Numbered from the stretch's first letter, positions 26,593-41,580 are shown. The stretch is 64,000 bases of DNA from Atrichornis clamosus (GCA_013400975.1 WBMZ01004769.1:1-64000); one strand, 5' to 3'. Notes: a model not told the origin generated them from the sequence alone. A program made the numbers and translations.

Positions 26593-29570
26593 AGTTATTT
26601 TTTAGCTTTTGGTTTGAACATTTCAAAGCAGAAGACAATTTTGGATAGTTCTGGTGATTATATTGTTGAGTTCCAAAATAAAGAGAATGCTAATATCCAG
26701 TGCTTGCTGACTTATCCTAGCGAATTCCCTCATAGTGGGATAGTTGCTGTTTGAGAAAGGAGGGAGAGAGAAATTTGCTCGGAGAATTTGCTTATGTTGC
26801 AAAGACTCCTGAATTCTAAGTCTTCTCACATAATGGAGGTCTTCTTTAAATAAGGAAAAGTTAATCTGAATTATCAAGCCTCCCTCTGCCCCATTAACAC
26901 AGTTTGAGAATTTAAAAAATCTTTCTCATTTCCCTCAAGAATAAAATTTCAGTACCTAAACTGTATTTTCTGACAAAACTGACAAATTTATCACTTGGAA
27001 GAACTGGGAGCAGACGCATAAGCTCGAAGTACTGAGACTGAGAAAAATCAATTACCTTGAATACACACAAGTATGTTCACCTGTATTGAACATAAAACCT
27101 GTGAGTGTGCTGAAAGAACTGTCCTTAGAGGTGTAACTATACATAAAAAACATTAAAGACATACCAAAAAGGCCAAACATTTTTCTTTTAATCTACCTGT
27201 AACCTTCTTTTTAGTTTTATTCCAAAATATCTGATTTTCTTCCTCAGTTATATCTGGCATTATTCAAGAAATGTAGGTATTTTATGCCCTAATAATCATC
27301 CAAACAACTGAAAAGATAAGGGGAAAACAAACATATATTACCCTCCTACCAATTCTTTTGATAGAGTTGCACTGAAAAAGACAAGGTGGTTCTTAAAAGG
27401 ACTCTACAGATTGCAAGTCAAATCATTATCATCTCTAGTGCAGACCACATAATGATTTTACTGAACTGCACTTAAGCTTGATGTTTAATGTTTCATTAAA
27501 TTGGATGATTTATTTGTGCTATGATTCTGGAAAAATTTTAAAGACTCATTTCTTACTGGAAAAATAAGTAATATTGGAAATTTGATAATAAGATTTAGTA
27601 GAAGACAAAATATTGGAAAAGCTTACTAAAACAATTTTTTTAGATTATTAAAACGTTGCTAGCAAGGTAATAAAAAAATTGAAACTTCAGTTGCTGTAGG
27701 AAACGACAAGATTTTAGGAATTATACAAAGACGGATTCAGATTTAGATGGGGCAAGTTTTGCAGAGGGAGAAAATTACTACACTTGCCTGTAGTATACAC
27801 GTATAAATTAAGACAATCTGCATTTCAGTTGGTTATATAACATGCTGCTTACTTGCCTGTTAAAATAAACTGAAAAACTCAGCACAAGGCAATGAAAGAC
27901 CAATATAATTTTCTTCATATCTTAAACATCTTTATATCATTTTTACTGACTTTGGATCAAAACGAACAAATTCTGATATAATGAATGCACATTGAAACTT
28001 GACTTTGATCAGAGTTCAGCATAGTTCAGATAGAAGAAAGCAAGTAAATAGCAGCCTGATCATCATCTTGAAATAAGTAGCAAATTTTTCGCACTGCTAA
28101 TATTAAAAAACAAAAATAAGGATCAGGTCCCCTAATGAGCAAGTTATGTAACCATGTTCAGATAAAAGTAAAAATGAGCTGGGAAGTTCAAGCAAGAGTT
28201 GAGTAGATGACTGGCTGGATTCACATGCAGCTGAACAAACCTTTGAGTTTAACAAACCTCTCAGATAAAATATTTTACTAAAATATGGCACAGAGTAAAG
28301 GCTGGGCACAAAGATATTCTTCTTGACTATACTTAATCAAACTGGATTCTGGTGTACCACAAAAAAGTAAACTTCAAATCCAGCAGCTGCTCTGCCAGGA
28401 ATTTCCAGTGCCTCTAGAACATAATAATGTAGAACAGTCATACAAATCTCGACCAATGAGCTAAAGATGCCAAACCCCACTTATTCTGTACTTGCAAAAT
28501 AGGAATTCAGCACATTGTGGATAGAGAAACAAGAGCACAACAAAACTTGGCAAATGGGAAAGTACAGTGGACATAAAAGGTAAAGTATCTTTGATAAGGG
28601 TATGGAAAATCATAAACATTTTATTAAGACAATTTTGAAGCACTAATGCCTCTAATTTAGGAAATTTATCAGCAGAATTCTACAATATTTGCTGCTGTGA
28701 TCACAAGCAAACTGTTAAACTTTAAAGACTCCTATTGCAATAAATTAAATATTTTTGCAGAAGATTTAAATAAGTGCACATTAATACTAATACAATTTAT
28801 TAGTGCTATGAACCAAAACCAAATTAATAAAAATCAGTGACACATTAACTGTTATGATCAATAGATTTCATTTTGAATGTTACCTTCCCAAACGTGGTGC
28901 CTTTACATTATCGAGCAAAGGAAGCTGAAAATAGGATTTTTCCAATAATTTGAATTACAAAAAATATCATTTTCATGCAAATGATCTCAGTTGGCTCTAG
29001 CAGTCCTTTGACATGTTGCATAACAGGAAAGTTTAGCTGGGTGCTCACGCAGTCTCAAAGCCTGGGGAACCTCCCCACAGCGCAGGCACCGTGCAGTGCA
29101 GCCTCCAGCAGATGGAGACAGGAAAACAAACGAGATGGTCGCAGGGAGCAACTGCTGGTCAGCTTCTGAGAACTGGCATCGTGCTGTTAGGGATCTGCAC
29201 TTGTCAGAGCCATGGCAAAACCCAGCTGGATCCGTGTTTTCTTTCATTACTGTTGCTTCCAAGGATACTTTCTCCCCCTCAGGTGCTCGGAGCACATTCA
29301 TAGGGATGCTTTTGAAACTGCACTGTGACAGAGCACGGTGGCCTAAAGAAGGCTCGTTGCTACTCTGTCATTATTATGCCCCATTCCTCTCCTTTCGCAT
29401 TTTCCTCTGCAATTTCACATTCCCTGCTACACTCTGCGGCGCAGGCTGTTATTATTCCCTGTTGTTCCCTGTGCCAGATGCCGATCGCGCAGTCGTGTTC
29501 TTTCCGGTGTTTCAGCTACCTTGTGCAGGCTGGCAGCGCCCGTGTGTGCGAGGTAGACCAGAGGGCGTGG

Positions 29571-29715
29571 GAGGAACCACAGAACAGTCTGAGCTGGAAG
29601 GGATCCAGAAGGATCATCAAGTCCAGCTCTGACGTGAGGGGCCCGTACGGGGATCGAACCCGCGACCTCGGCCTTCTCAGCACCGTGTTCTGACCAACGG
29701 GAAGGCTGAGTTTCA
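29571..29715 (-). mobile_element. tRNA-Ile/CR1 composite SINE (TguSINE1-like)
   Basis: On the minus strand the element starts near 29715 with a tRNA-like head. Its B box GGTTCGATCCC is intact, next to T-arm and acceptor-stem sequence ending CCCCGTACGGGC. The A-box side is diverged, though GTTGGTCAGA is recognisable. The head is followed by a CR1 3' tail (GGACTTGATGATCCTT, then CCCTTCCAGCTCAGACTGTT) ending near 29571. A tRNA-Ile head with a CR1 tail is the structure of TguSINE1 of songbirds, mobilised by CR1 machinery. The anticodon position reads GAG instead of an Ile anticodon and the A box is damaged, so this is not a working tRNA gene. Confidence 0.8.
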
Positions 29716-29959
29716 CACGCAGCGGGAGTTTCTCTGGTGACAGGACCAACTTTTGGTCCACTACAGAAAGCCTAAACCCAAGTCACAGCTTTGCTCCCGT
29801 TTCTAGAGAGGCTTTTTGTTATACATGGAGAATATTTGGATTTTTTTCTTTACTTTCTGTTGAACAGCATTAACGCACTAATATAAAATGTGAAGAAAAC
29901 AGAACAGATACAAATTTCGAGAACAGAAATCCCAGCTAGATAAATAGAAAGAAAACTTC

Positions 29960-30160
29960 ATGGGAAGATTGGTTGAACATCAGAACAGACTAGCCAAAAA
30001 TGTTGGCAAAGTCCATCCTTGGAAACAGTTAAAACTGAGGTGGAGTTGATTTTAAGCAGATGGATTTGACTTTAAAGCTGGATCCAAACTTTGAGCAGGG
30101 TGCTAGAGCAGATTACCTCCAGCAGTTCTTTCTAACTTAAATTATTTTATGATTTTATGA
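29960..30160 (+). mobile_element. CR1 LINE 3' fragment
   Basis: The fragment reads in CR1 sense. A diverged 'gaacatcagaacagactagcc' and 'catccttggaaacagttaaaa' are followed by 'gcagggtgctagagcagatt acctccagcagttctttctaac'. It ends in the octamer-like tail ATTTTATGATTTTATGA typical of CR1 3' ends. It is a 5'-truncated, moderately old copy. Confidence 0.75.
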
Positions 30161-33100
30161 AAGCATACTGTTCCTTTTCCTATCTCATATATACCAAAAG
30201 AGAAGATGAAAATATCATATTATATATCAAATATCACAAGGAAAAAGTAAGCAATTATGTATTTTAATTTCTTTAGGACATGTTAGGAAATAATCAGAAC
30301 AATACTTTATTAGGGAAGAAATGTTAGTAAAACTAATATTTTTATCTGTTGTTGAAAAGCTGCTTGTCAGACAATGACAACTGGGATTATTTGGTTGTCT
30401 TTGGTTGCTAAAACTGACAGACGTTCAACAATACTCCCACAGAAAGAATTTTTGACTGAAATTTAGCTCTTAAATCTGCCATTGATTTTAAAAATACATC
30501 ACTGAGGAACGCTGGCAATTCCCGTGAGGTATTTGATTAATAATTTTCAAAGCCTCAGCAGATAAATGTTACCATGCCAATGAAGGCTGTCATGCAGAAG
30601 CTCCACAAGGGCCAATTTGTACCAAGCACTGTAGAAACCAAGATTTTCAGACTTCTGCAAGCTGCATAATATAAATCAGAAGGCAGATACACAAGAGAAG
30701 GACAAAGAAGGCAGAATCATAATTACTTCTGACTAAGAAAAGACCAAGGTTTTTTTTGCAATGGATTTTGACATTTGGATTTATGAGAAGCAACAAAATC
30801 CAGAAACGCAGACATTCCCTGCCAAAGTTCAACTTGATTGCAGCCTTCCAAGAGAGTTTTCCTGATCTGTGGTTAATGGGAGCCGAGATAATAAGACATG
30901 GCAAGTGGCCGCTCTCTGCAGAGCTGCTGTTGTAGGGACAAGATCAGGTTTAGATCATGCTCCTCTCTTAGGGGACAATGTGCCTGCCGAGGAGCTGGCT
31001 CACAACAGCTTCCAAAGCCTACAGATGTTCCTCACAGGAAGAAGTCCAAGGTTCTCTGCAGCTGAGACAGAATTGAAGAACTTGAGAGTTCTCTAAGAGC
31101 ATTTATTTAATAAAAAGATAGGAATACGAGATTTTAAGAGCATGAGAACCCAACACCCGTACCTGTCCTAGAGCAAACACAATATTATCTTGGCATCAGT
31201 TCAGAAATTACACACAACAGTTTTCATCCATTGATCACCAGTTTCAGCCACAGATCTCAAAGCATTTCAAAGGGAACCAACATCCTTCTCCCCATGCACT
31301 CAGACTTTAGAAAACTGAATTTATGTTAAGAACTTAAGGCCACTGTGCCCCAACACACTGATTAAACTTGAGAGGAACAACATCTGTATCTTATTGTCTA
31401 CAATTGTTGCATTTACATAGAGAAATCATATTTAAGATTCAATTAGAAATACCAATACTGCCAGGAAGAAAGGGCTGACATGTCAAAGTGAAAATAATGT
31501 GCTTAAAAAATAATATAAGCATTAAGGAAGATTTTTTTAAAATACTATGAATTCTTTTGTGAGAAACAGTGAAAATGTAGCCATATAAATTGGGGGAAAC
31601 AAATTGAAAGGATACATTAGAGCAAAGGAAAAAAAAAATCACTATATTCACAGAAGACAGCATGCAAAAAGGAGGACACTGATCCAGAAATAATTATACT
31701 GGGAAATAGGATAAAGAAGATAAAAATAGCTGTCATTAAACTGTTATTTTACTTCCAGTTGTCCTATAACATAATGTGTTTTGTCCACTGCCTAAACTAT
31801 TTTGTCTCATATATTACATGTATTAGCACATATATGAAAAGATGCCACAGCTGATCAAGCCTGTGTGTTTATATGGATAGATATAAATACATTGCCTATA
31901 TACAAGAACTAATAAACACAATGCTGCAAAAACAGCGGAGGAAACAGAAGCCATTTAGGTGCACCAAATACATACTTTCAGATGGATTTAATTTTGAGTT
32001 GATGGGTTGATTTCACTATTATCGAGCTTGAATGAGGCTATGGAAAGTTAAATTACCCATGGTGAAGCAGGAGGAGAGGAATGTGCAGGGAACACACAGG
32101 CCCCATCCCATGAAAGCATAGATTTGATAGCAGGCGTTCCAATAAATCTGCTAAGTTATAGCCTCGCTTGATTGGAAAATCCACTGTCCATGCCCGTGCT
32201 ACAACCGCTCCCTGTGCAGATTAACACTGCAGTCTGTGGATAAAAGCACAGGTGGGGTTTTTTGGTTGTTGTTGCAGACATACCCATCACTGGTCTGGCT
32301 GTGAAAGGCACAACCCATCTGCTCACCCGGACTTTGTTTCTTTCCCCAGGGTTCAAAGTAAAGCACAACCCAGCTCTGTCAGGCTCCGTGTGCCCGAGGT
32401 CCTGAGCTTTTCTGCACGGAGCAGTTCTCTGCCATCCCCTCACGCTGCTCAGCAAAACCAGCAATTCTGGATTGCATCTCTCCTTCCATAGGTCTGCAAG
32501 TAATAAAGTTCTGGATGAGATTTCACGTTCCAGATCAGATTTCCCAAGCTTTGTCTGCATTTCTTTATTTGCCAGGGTCCTGATGATGATAATAGAAGAT
32601 GGGAGACTTCACTAAGTAATATGAATAGGGTTGGAATATTTGTCTGGAATATTATCCTTATATGAAGAAGTATCAAAAATCCAATTCAATCCACTCTTGA
32701 CACTGTATTTATCTTTCTATTTTGAGACCAAAAGGACCAATTTTTCATTAAGGTAGAAGTGTCAATAACTTGATAAGCCTCAGAGTATCGTATCTATTAT
32801 AAAATTATTCTGGAATATATTTATTTCTTTCACCACATATCATGTCAAACGACATCTGGCAAGTATTTGAAGCAAACAATTTATCTGTTTTCTTTTTCTC
32901 TGTGTGTCTTTCATCTCAGACCCTGCCAGATCCCCTTTCTAGTAAAAGCTATAAATACCTAGAAAGTACTTATACTAATTAGTATTTCTATATTTTATAA
33001 CCAGTGACAAATTACTGATTCCAAGATGCCCATCCGAGAAATGTTATTTTATCCACTGTAAAAATAGTACTAAATAGCATTTACAGTACTAGAAACCCTT

Positions 33101-36100
33101 GAATATAGAAAAAAAACTACAGCAAATTACAATTTTGAAGGTTGTTATAAAAAAGGAGCAGATGATCCAAAATTCTTTAGAACTGTGAGACTGCTAAACA
33201 GCACGTAATTAAAATATTGATAGACTATATGGAGATTTTTTGTGAAATTCAATAAAAATTATTTTAGGTTGAATATGTGGCAAATACATAAACAAAGTAA
33301 TAATCTCTTTGATTCACATAATTTTCTATAGAAATGATTCTGCATGAAACTTTTGAAACAAACCTGCATCTTTAATGATCTTATTCAGGATTGCATTGGA
33401 AGAGGATACTTATTATATTTATTGAAAACAATTTACATTTTGTTGTGTTTGTTTTTTCCCTGCAGGTCACACTGCTGTTTTGGTTGTGTTGTTTTTTAGC
33501 ATTTACACGTGAATGATGCTTACTTTTCCAGCTAAGAGAAGGTATAAAAATACATATTTCCTTAAATTGTACTATATCCAGCTTCATTTGAAGCTTTCAA
33601 ATACATATGTTAATTGGCGGAGATAGTGAGATCGTTTTTAGAGTGAGGCATTTAGGGACAATTTTTACAGATTTTCACAGCAAAGTCACTAAAAGTGTAA
33701 TGCTCTCTGAGAGGCCTAACAACGTTTGTTAGAAAAGAAATAAATCCAGCACCTTGGATATAAATATATATAGTGATTTACTTGCAATGTGAGAAAAGGC
33801 ATAGAGATTTTTTGCAGTATGGGAAATTAATTTTTTAGCGCATCCGTTTGATAGACTGAAATATTTACAGACAGGTAAGCAAAAAAATTGGAGTATAAAA
33901 TACCTCAGGAGAATTACAAAGACAAGTTACATTTTTCGAGATGTTTGGAGAGTAATTTTTCCACAGCACCATAACTTTGATGATGTTACAAATGATGTAA
34001 AATAACACATTTCAATATTATTATGATTAATATGCAGGTTAGGTAAATACAAAGGTTGAGAGAGAGAAAAAACTGCTAACTCCACAGGTAAAATCTGTGA
34101 TAAATGTCATTTGTATGGTTTTAAATATGTCAGAAAATTTGAGAATAAGACATAGCTTTTCACCAACACAGAGCACTAAATGTACACCTTACTGGTTTCT
34201 ATAATGCAAACATCTAATCTTTTCTAATAACTTCAAACAACTGTTGGGAATGAATCTAATTAAGAAACACTTCAGTGGCTTATCTCTATCTAAACAGGCA
34301 ACAAGAGGGAAAGATTCAGAGTCAGAGGGGTGTTTTATGCAAGCATACCAAATACTCTCCAACATGGGAGGTAAAAGAAATTTCAATACTGTGAAATGAA
34401 GAAATATAAGGAGAAATCTTTACGGATTACCAAATAATCCACAAGTAATACTTTGAGAAATCTTGTTCTTTCGCCCTCCCCTCCTTTTTTCCCCTGAGAT
34501 GGCAAAGAAGCAGAGGAGAGACTGATGGTTATAATTACAGGAAAATTATTCGCACAGTAAAAGGGACAATTAAACATTTTCATTTCAAATATTTATCTTA
34601 ACAGATTTTGTATAAATGGTGCTCTACAGTATGCAATATTGAAAAGGTGGTTTAACTTGTGACTGCCAAACAACTTACAAGAGGCTCTTGCTTTCTGTTC
34701 GAGTACCCAGCTAATGGCACATTCCTAAATGCACAGAAATACAAGCGCCTGACTTTGGAACTCATGCATTTAAATTATGTATTTCAATTATATAACCGTT
34801 TTTGAGTGAATATATAAAACAGAGACAAATATAGATGAATTAATTTTGCTAAAGTGCTTAGGTGAGTATCTACAGGGAAGTGACATAAATCCAATCTCTG
34901 ATCACAGTCAAGGAGTGTGAGCTGGAAGGGATGGTAGTGGTTATCAATGTGTTCCACAGCTACTCCACAGTGAAGTATTCATATGTTTAGTATAATAAAT
35001 TATATTTTTAAGGCATTCAGGACCTAACATGTATTAATCTTATTCAAAGCCCCTACAATAAATTAAAACGTCTACATTAGTTTGTTAGCTGACATAAAAA
35101 CCAAAAACCAGTAAACTATAAAATTCCAAGAGGCAAATATGGATTCTCTAGACACATAAGAAGTCATTCAGACAATGGAGTAGTTTAAGTGACCTGAGTA
35201 AGAGACAAATAAGCTCCCACAGACATACTTTTGTCGTATTTCAGTCTTGTGTAAAAGCAAACAAACAAAATCCACTGAAGATTAAATAAGAAGGGTGGTT
35301 TTTTTTACTTCCTTTGGATTTGAAATAAGTTGAAAGGGATTTAATCATAATTATGGAAGAAAAGTCATATAGATAAATATTCATATCTCAGAAGTGAATT
35401 TATAAGAAAGTTACCTTTATCCAAAACAAATTAAATCTCCACAATAAAACAAGCCTCATTAGATAATAGTTGGCAAAGTCTTATTAAACACACATCTGAA
35501 AGCTGGTTTGTTCCTTTAGGCTGATTTCTAAATGTGGACTCCTAAAGACATGCATTCAAGGAAAGAATATTAACCAGCATATTACAATCTCTTAAATAAT
35601 CTGTCTAATCAATGTATCTTATGCAGTCATGCATATTTTTATCCAGACAGCTTTATCTTTACATCAAAGACATTGAATGTGTCTACTCTCTGTCTGTACA
35701 ACCTTGCTGGTCTGCCACCTACATGACTGACTAGAAACCCACTGAAATGTTGCCACACAACTAACAGAAAGCCAGCATGGATTCACAGGGCTTTTTTTCA
35801 CTGTGCATTTGGGCTCAGCATTATCTCTAGGCAGCGTAGAAAAGGACTGACCTCCAAAAAGCACAAATCTTGAGATGTAAGAGTCTGCATTCACTGATTC
35901 TTCAAATGCAAAGGTTGCCAGGCTAGAAATCATCTCTCTCTCATCAAACTCTTCCTGCTCACTGAAAAGAAATAGTCACCTCCATCATTGCAATGACATC
36001 ATCACAGCTATTACTATTAGTTAACACTGTTGAATTCATTAAGTTTCACACCAGTTCAGGTGCAGTGAGTTTGCTTTCCAGGACCTCCTACCCCAGGTGC

Positions 36101-39100
36101 TGCTACTAAAGAAGGGTTTCCTTCTCAGTTAGAGTTTGTACCTTACACCTGTGCTAGAAACATATCCAAACAATCAGAGGACCAACGTGTCCTGGGTTGA
36201 CAGCCACATATGGAGAACTTGCTTCTGCTAGATTAGGACCTGGACACTTGCCAATACAGTCAAGATAGCAATGTTTCTGCAAGATTCAGAGAGACAGAGA
36301 ATATGCAGTAGAACCTGCTTCTCCCCTGCTGGAACTGTCTGTCCTCAGATAAAGGATATTTTTCCTGACAAATTAACATTAAGCCTCATTCTTTAGTTGT
36401 GAATGGCTCTGTAAAGATTATTTAAATTGAAATAATAATGGATGATTACTACCAAGGACAGTTAACATAACCTAGTGAATCAGATTTTTGCTTTCTGTGT
36501 GATATCTCTGAGGTACAAGAGAACATCCTCTTTTAGAACATGTCTGTCCTTGAAACACACTTCTGAAACATCATAAGAGAATTGGGAACCTGACTACATG
36601 AATGAGATCATCTGGAGAGCCATCGAGGCTACAAAAAGTTCACTGACTGAATGATCACTCCACTATCAGTTCTGCTGTTGGTGATAGTGCTTAAAAAAAG
36701 GTGACTGAGACACAGAAACACACGAAGACACAGACTGTTAGACAGCATTGCTGTCACTCCCTGATTCCTTCCCTCTGCAAGACAGAACAGAAAACTGCTA
36801 CTGCCCTCTTGTCAGTAATATTGAAATATTACTTTTAATATGGAAAGGTGGCTGGAACAGCAGGTGGTAAAAATCCTAGCAAAATAAAAGGTCTCTTAAG
36901 TGCTGAGGTAAAAGACTGTTACACAATTTATTCCTGTGCGGTTCCTACCAGGTTTGTTTTGTGGTGTTTGACCTCTGTACAGCAGGAAAGGAGCCTTTGG
37001 CCTTCAGTTTGGTTATTTGTAGATGCCACAGCAGGCATCTAGGGAGAGCCCTCAGCTTTCACAGAATGATTCATGGATGCCTCATATTTCCCAGAAAAAT
37101 TTAATTCTTATGATGACAGAAATCCTAAGAACAACAAGAAACCACACAATACTTGTATCGATTTGTACACATGATGTCAGCCAGTTCCATCTGCACTTTG
37201 AAATGTCATCTATATACCTGCACAGTAGGTGGAAACTGAACAACAGTCTGTTCCATATCCTTCAAAAATGCTTAATAAAGAATTTGTTTCATTTTCTGCC
37301 CAGTAGATCTGCCAAAAGCAAGCTTCTTTCCATTACTGAAGTGTTTATGCTAGACTGCACATTGAATAATGTCTAAGAATCAGCCTGAGATTTGAAGTGT
37401 TATGGTTTGTGTTTGTTTGGACCTTTGATTTTCCTGGACATAAAAGCAAACTCAGGTTCAATCTGCTATGCATACAGACTCAACTGTTTAACCATTTAAT
37501 ATGAAAAATAAGAATGGATCTGTATATGTGTTTGCAGGTGCGTAACTCAAATTTGCATGTATTGATTAGAAAACAACTTTTCACTGTGGCTGAGCACTGT
37601 AAAGGACAAGAATAAGTAGGACAAAAACATCTTTACCTTAGAGTGTTCCCTCAGTTCTGAGAGCTGCTCTGTCCTGTGCCAGCTCCCGGTGTTACAGGGC
37701 ACCAGGAAGGCAATTTGTGAGCAGATGACTCATCCACACTCAGGGCTCTCCGCGGCAGGGTGGGGTGAGCAGCACAGGGGACAATATGTGCATACATTCT
37801 CCCTGAAGGTTTTGGAAGGCACAGGAAACGCTTTGAAAGGGTAAACAGAGTAAACACTGTCCTTTGACAGAAAGATCAGCACGAAGGAACAGCAACCTGG
37901 CATGCATCTCATTTACACAGAACTGTATAATGATAAAACTATTTTACTTATATCTCGGCTTTATATTCCCTACGAAAAGAATTAATTCACTGGAAAATAA
38001 ATTTAGTAAAAAGAAAAGCCAACTAAACCTTGAAATGCAAATCTTTCCCACAAAGTAAGGACAGTTTTAAAAGAAACTTTCCCTATGACCCTACAATTAA
38101 TTTATAATCACATCCACATCATAAAAGTTTATTTCTTCTTATGTGGATGCTGAAGAAAAAGACATGGGGAGCACATTTCTCTGTCAGGGGCTGAAAAGAT
38201 AGCAGATATCAGATTAACTGCAAATATCAGAGACTCAATTGCAGTCTTGCTGCCTTTGTGCCAAGTTTATCACAATTTAACTTGCTAGTTGCCACAGAAA
38301 CTTCAGGCAGACAATTTTCATTTCAAAATTCCTCAGTTTCAAGAAGAAAACAAACACATTTCTCAAGAAGTTTTCAGCTGTTGCAAACCATCTAATTTTC
38401 AGCAATAGTATTCCTGCATGAATCAGAAGTTTCATTTTTCATCTCAGTGCTAATGACATCCTACAAGGTGATAAAATTAGCAGCTGGAAAGTGTAATCTT
38501 TCCACCACACTTCTCAATTTGCCATTCACTTTTTTCAAGCCTGTTGTCCAGTTCATACCACTTTCTCAACAAATTTCCAAATTGTTTGTTTGCTTAAAAG
38601 CCCAAAGCATATGTTGCTGACAAGCCTTTTATAAGGTAAATATTTCCATTATGCTCGTGAGAGCTTTGTCTCCCAAGAAACTTCCTGTCTACATGGTTAC
38701 TACTCCTTTCTAAAGTGTGCTCAGATCACTTATAAAATTCTAATTTCCAAATAATTTTCTCAGCTATGTTTATTTTCAAACGGGTTTGATAACCAGTCTC
38801 AATAGAATTTGCTGGTCTGATCTCTGATAGAGAAATGTGTGCATTTGGTAGTGTGAGCATTTCTCTTCACAAACAGAAAACAAATACAAGAGTGCACAAC
38901 TTCTTGGTGCAAAGAATTTCAAAACTGCTGAGAAGGGGAACATATCCCTTTCACTCTTGAAAGTTTCAAATCCACAAAAAGAAAACATTAACTGGAAGTT
39001 CAAGATAAATTAGATTTAACAATCTGTGCAAAGCCTATTTCAGCTCATGAAACCATCAATCTCTGTGACAGTAAAGCCCCTTCCACTGCTTTTACCATGC

Positions 39101-41580
39101 AAAGGCTGCTTTCAGCATTCTAGGAGGGAGGCTGGAATATTTTGAATGGCTTAGAAATTTTTTTTTTAATGTCTTTAACTTTTACTGCAGATTTCTTACG
39201 AAGAATATTATAATGTCATTTTCTTGCAGGGAAATCCCAGACTGAAATTATACAACTAACTGTAAGACTGCAGTCCACCGCCCAGGCTTACTGCTTTGCC
39301 ATCAGAGATCCATGCTGCCATGCAGGAATTGTGAGATAACAGCAGACAATTAAGGCAGTCCAGAGAACACCCCAGAACAGCTGCTGTACTCTACAGCCAA
39401 CCTGGTCCAGAAAGGAAATGTATTAAAATCCCCCAATTTCCAGGGTGAGGGGGGGAAAAAGAAATTAAAAAATGTATTTCTCTGACTCACATCCCAGTCT
39501 ACTCTTAGTGAATGAGACAGATTGTTTATGTGTTTACACAATAGGAGTCTAAATTGGAACAGGATGCTATTGAACGAAAGGGAGTTGCCAATTGCGTGAT
39601 TAACAGATAATGTGACTTATCTAATTCACAAGAAAGGAAAGTGAAGTAAAAGAAATAAGGAGTGGTTGGTGGCCCCATGTAGCACTGGCCTTTTAATACT
39701 CAGGAGATGCTTATTAAAAGAAGCTGCTAAAATAAACCTTTTACAAGAAGACAAATTGGATGTGTGCTATTCAGCTGGGGGATGCTGATGGGACACAGCA
39801 TATGATTAATTTTATAAAGTTAGCTCCTCTTGCACATTTTGTGAAGGAAATTTGAATATTCCTTGTAATATTTTGCCAAGACTTCTTTTTCCTTTTATTA
39901 GAAAAAAAAAAGACCTTATTCTGAGGTGATATGTAACGTAAGACACAGAACACTGAACTCTTAAAAGTAAAAAAAAGTGATCCAATGGGGCCAGACAAAA
40001 AAGAGCCCTAAACTTTAAAGTGTATTTACAGATTTAATACTAATGGAAGCATATTTACAAAAATGGATATTAGTGGTGTTTACATTCTAAATATAGTTTT
40101 AATGTTCTGAGAAGAGTGATGTACACAAACAACACAAACATTACTAAGATAAACATATTTGAAAAATGGGGTAAAGTTTAAAGTGGTAGGTTTTAATCAG
40201 GATCAGAGAGGAGAACATAACCTCTAGAAGCTTCTGATTTGTTGAATTCCCTTTTCTTCTTTTCCCTCTTCCACCTCAAAGTTCATACAAGTCTTTGGTT
40301 TTTCATAGATGCAGTGGTCTTGCCTGTGAATAATTTAATGCAGATAAAAGGTTCTGAGTATCAACAAAAAACCTGAGCTGTTCTAGCTCATGATAAATTC
40401 AGAGAAACCACATCTTTGGTGTATTTGTAGAGCATTTCTAGGGATTCCCAGGAATTCATGTTCCCAACTCTTCGAAGGCAGAGCAAGAGCTCTGGCAGTG
40501 TGCAGAGCCCAGCTCTGTGGATTATGTGACACATGGATTTCCTATGACAACAGGGAAAGGGACCCAGTGACAGAGGGTATCTTGTATTTTTAATGACATT
40601 ATTGAATTATTTTGGTTTCATAGCATCACAGTCTCTCTCAAACACAAAACTTGAGCACAGAACTCCAGTGTTGGTTTTAATCTAGCCTTACTCTTGAGTA
40701 AATACGTGGATCTCCTAGTTTCATGCAAATACATTATTTCATTTCTTGATAGTTAAATATGCTTTCTTAGAAGCTGGTAATGCAAATTTGGTGTATGCAA
40801 AAAAATAGTATGAAAGCAGTTAATTTACTTTGGTGTAGTTATATGTTCCTCTATTACCATGGAAAGAAAAATGGCCCAATTCCTTTGTTTTAGAGTATCT
40901 AAATGACATAGGTGTTGCATCATTCATTGGCTTGATGAGAAGTAATAAGGGCACAGAAAAACCTGGAGCAGTGTGAACTTTTTTCCTTTAGGGCTGACTA
41001 CATTAACACACTTACTGAAGGAAGGGACAGTAAAGATCCAGTCAGTACTTATCAGGACAAAATTAGTAATGATATATAATCCCAGTGGTTTAAAAGTAAG
41101 GAGCTCCAGTTCTAACAAAAGTCCTAGTAATGCCTTGGTTTAAAGTCTGAGGGAAATCTGTGTGTGTAACCCTCCAAAAGAGCTTAGTATTAAAAAAAAC
41201 CAAACACAAAAACAAACAAAAAATCTAGAAATCTGAACCAGAACCAACTTTTAGCGTTCAATGTACATGTATTAACGTTTAGCTACCCGAGCCCTCCGTA
41301 CAGTTCTGGAGAACTGGTCTAAAGGAAAACTGTTGAGAAAGGTTAAAACCCCCTCTAAATTATAAACCGTAGGGTTCCCCCCCTTCCCAAAGTTCTAATG
41401 ATGGAGAAGCTGCATAATAATCTCCCTGTGAACCATAAACATAATAAAAGCTGAGGCCATTTCTAACATAATCTCTATCAGCAAGATGCCAGCGCTTTTC
41501 CAGATTTCCTAACGGGTCCCTGCTAATTCCATGCCAAAACTAGCAGTGGATTTCTTCCTTTTAATCTCCCCTAATGCCTT
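30161..41580. other. Intergenic, no gene recognised
   Basis: Mostly AT-rich, with slightly GC-richer islands at about 30870-31080, 32150-32500 and 37630-37860. Open frames are at most about 134 codons and show no known domain. The segment near GABRA6 should hold its upstream regulatory DNA, but no specific element can be named from sequence alone. Confidence 0.55.

Larger units (their letters stand above)
25700..29570. other. Intergenic, no gene recognised
   Basis: AT-rich, with a 19-base T run at 26332-26350 and a perfect hairpin at 26567-26592. Positions about 29040-29570 are more GC-rich than the surroundings but hold no recognisable gene. Confidence 0.55.

Noticed and set aside
29096..29632. 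178-codon open frame on the plus strand
   Set aside because: It runs into the antisense strand of the tRNA/CR1 SINE and resembles no known protein. An overlapping frame of similar quality exists.
29641..29715. Functional tRNA gene on the minus strand
   Set aside because: Only the B box and the 3' half are well preserved. The A box is damaged, the 5' acceptor stem is not recognisable, and the sequence runs directly into a CR1 tail, so it is a SINE head.
34898..34945. Possible CR1 head (gagctggaagggatgg)
   Set aside because: The similarity is limited to about 20 bases and the flanks do not continue into CR1, so no element is called.
36185..36260. Possible avian retroviral LTR start (tgtcctgggttgaca)
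   Set aside because: Only a short string resembles avian LTR ends. No paired LTR, primer-binding site, target duplication or coding remnants were found.
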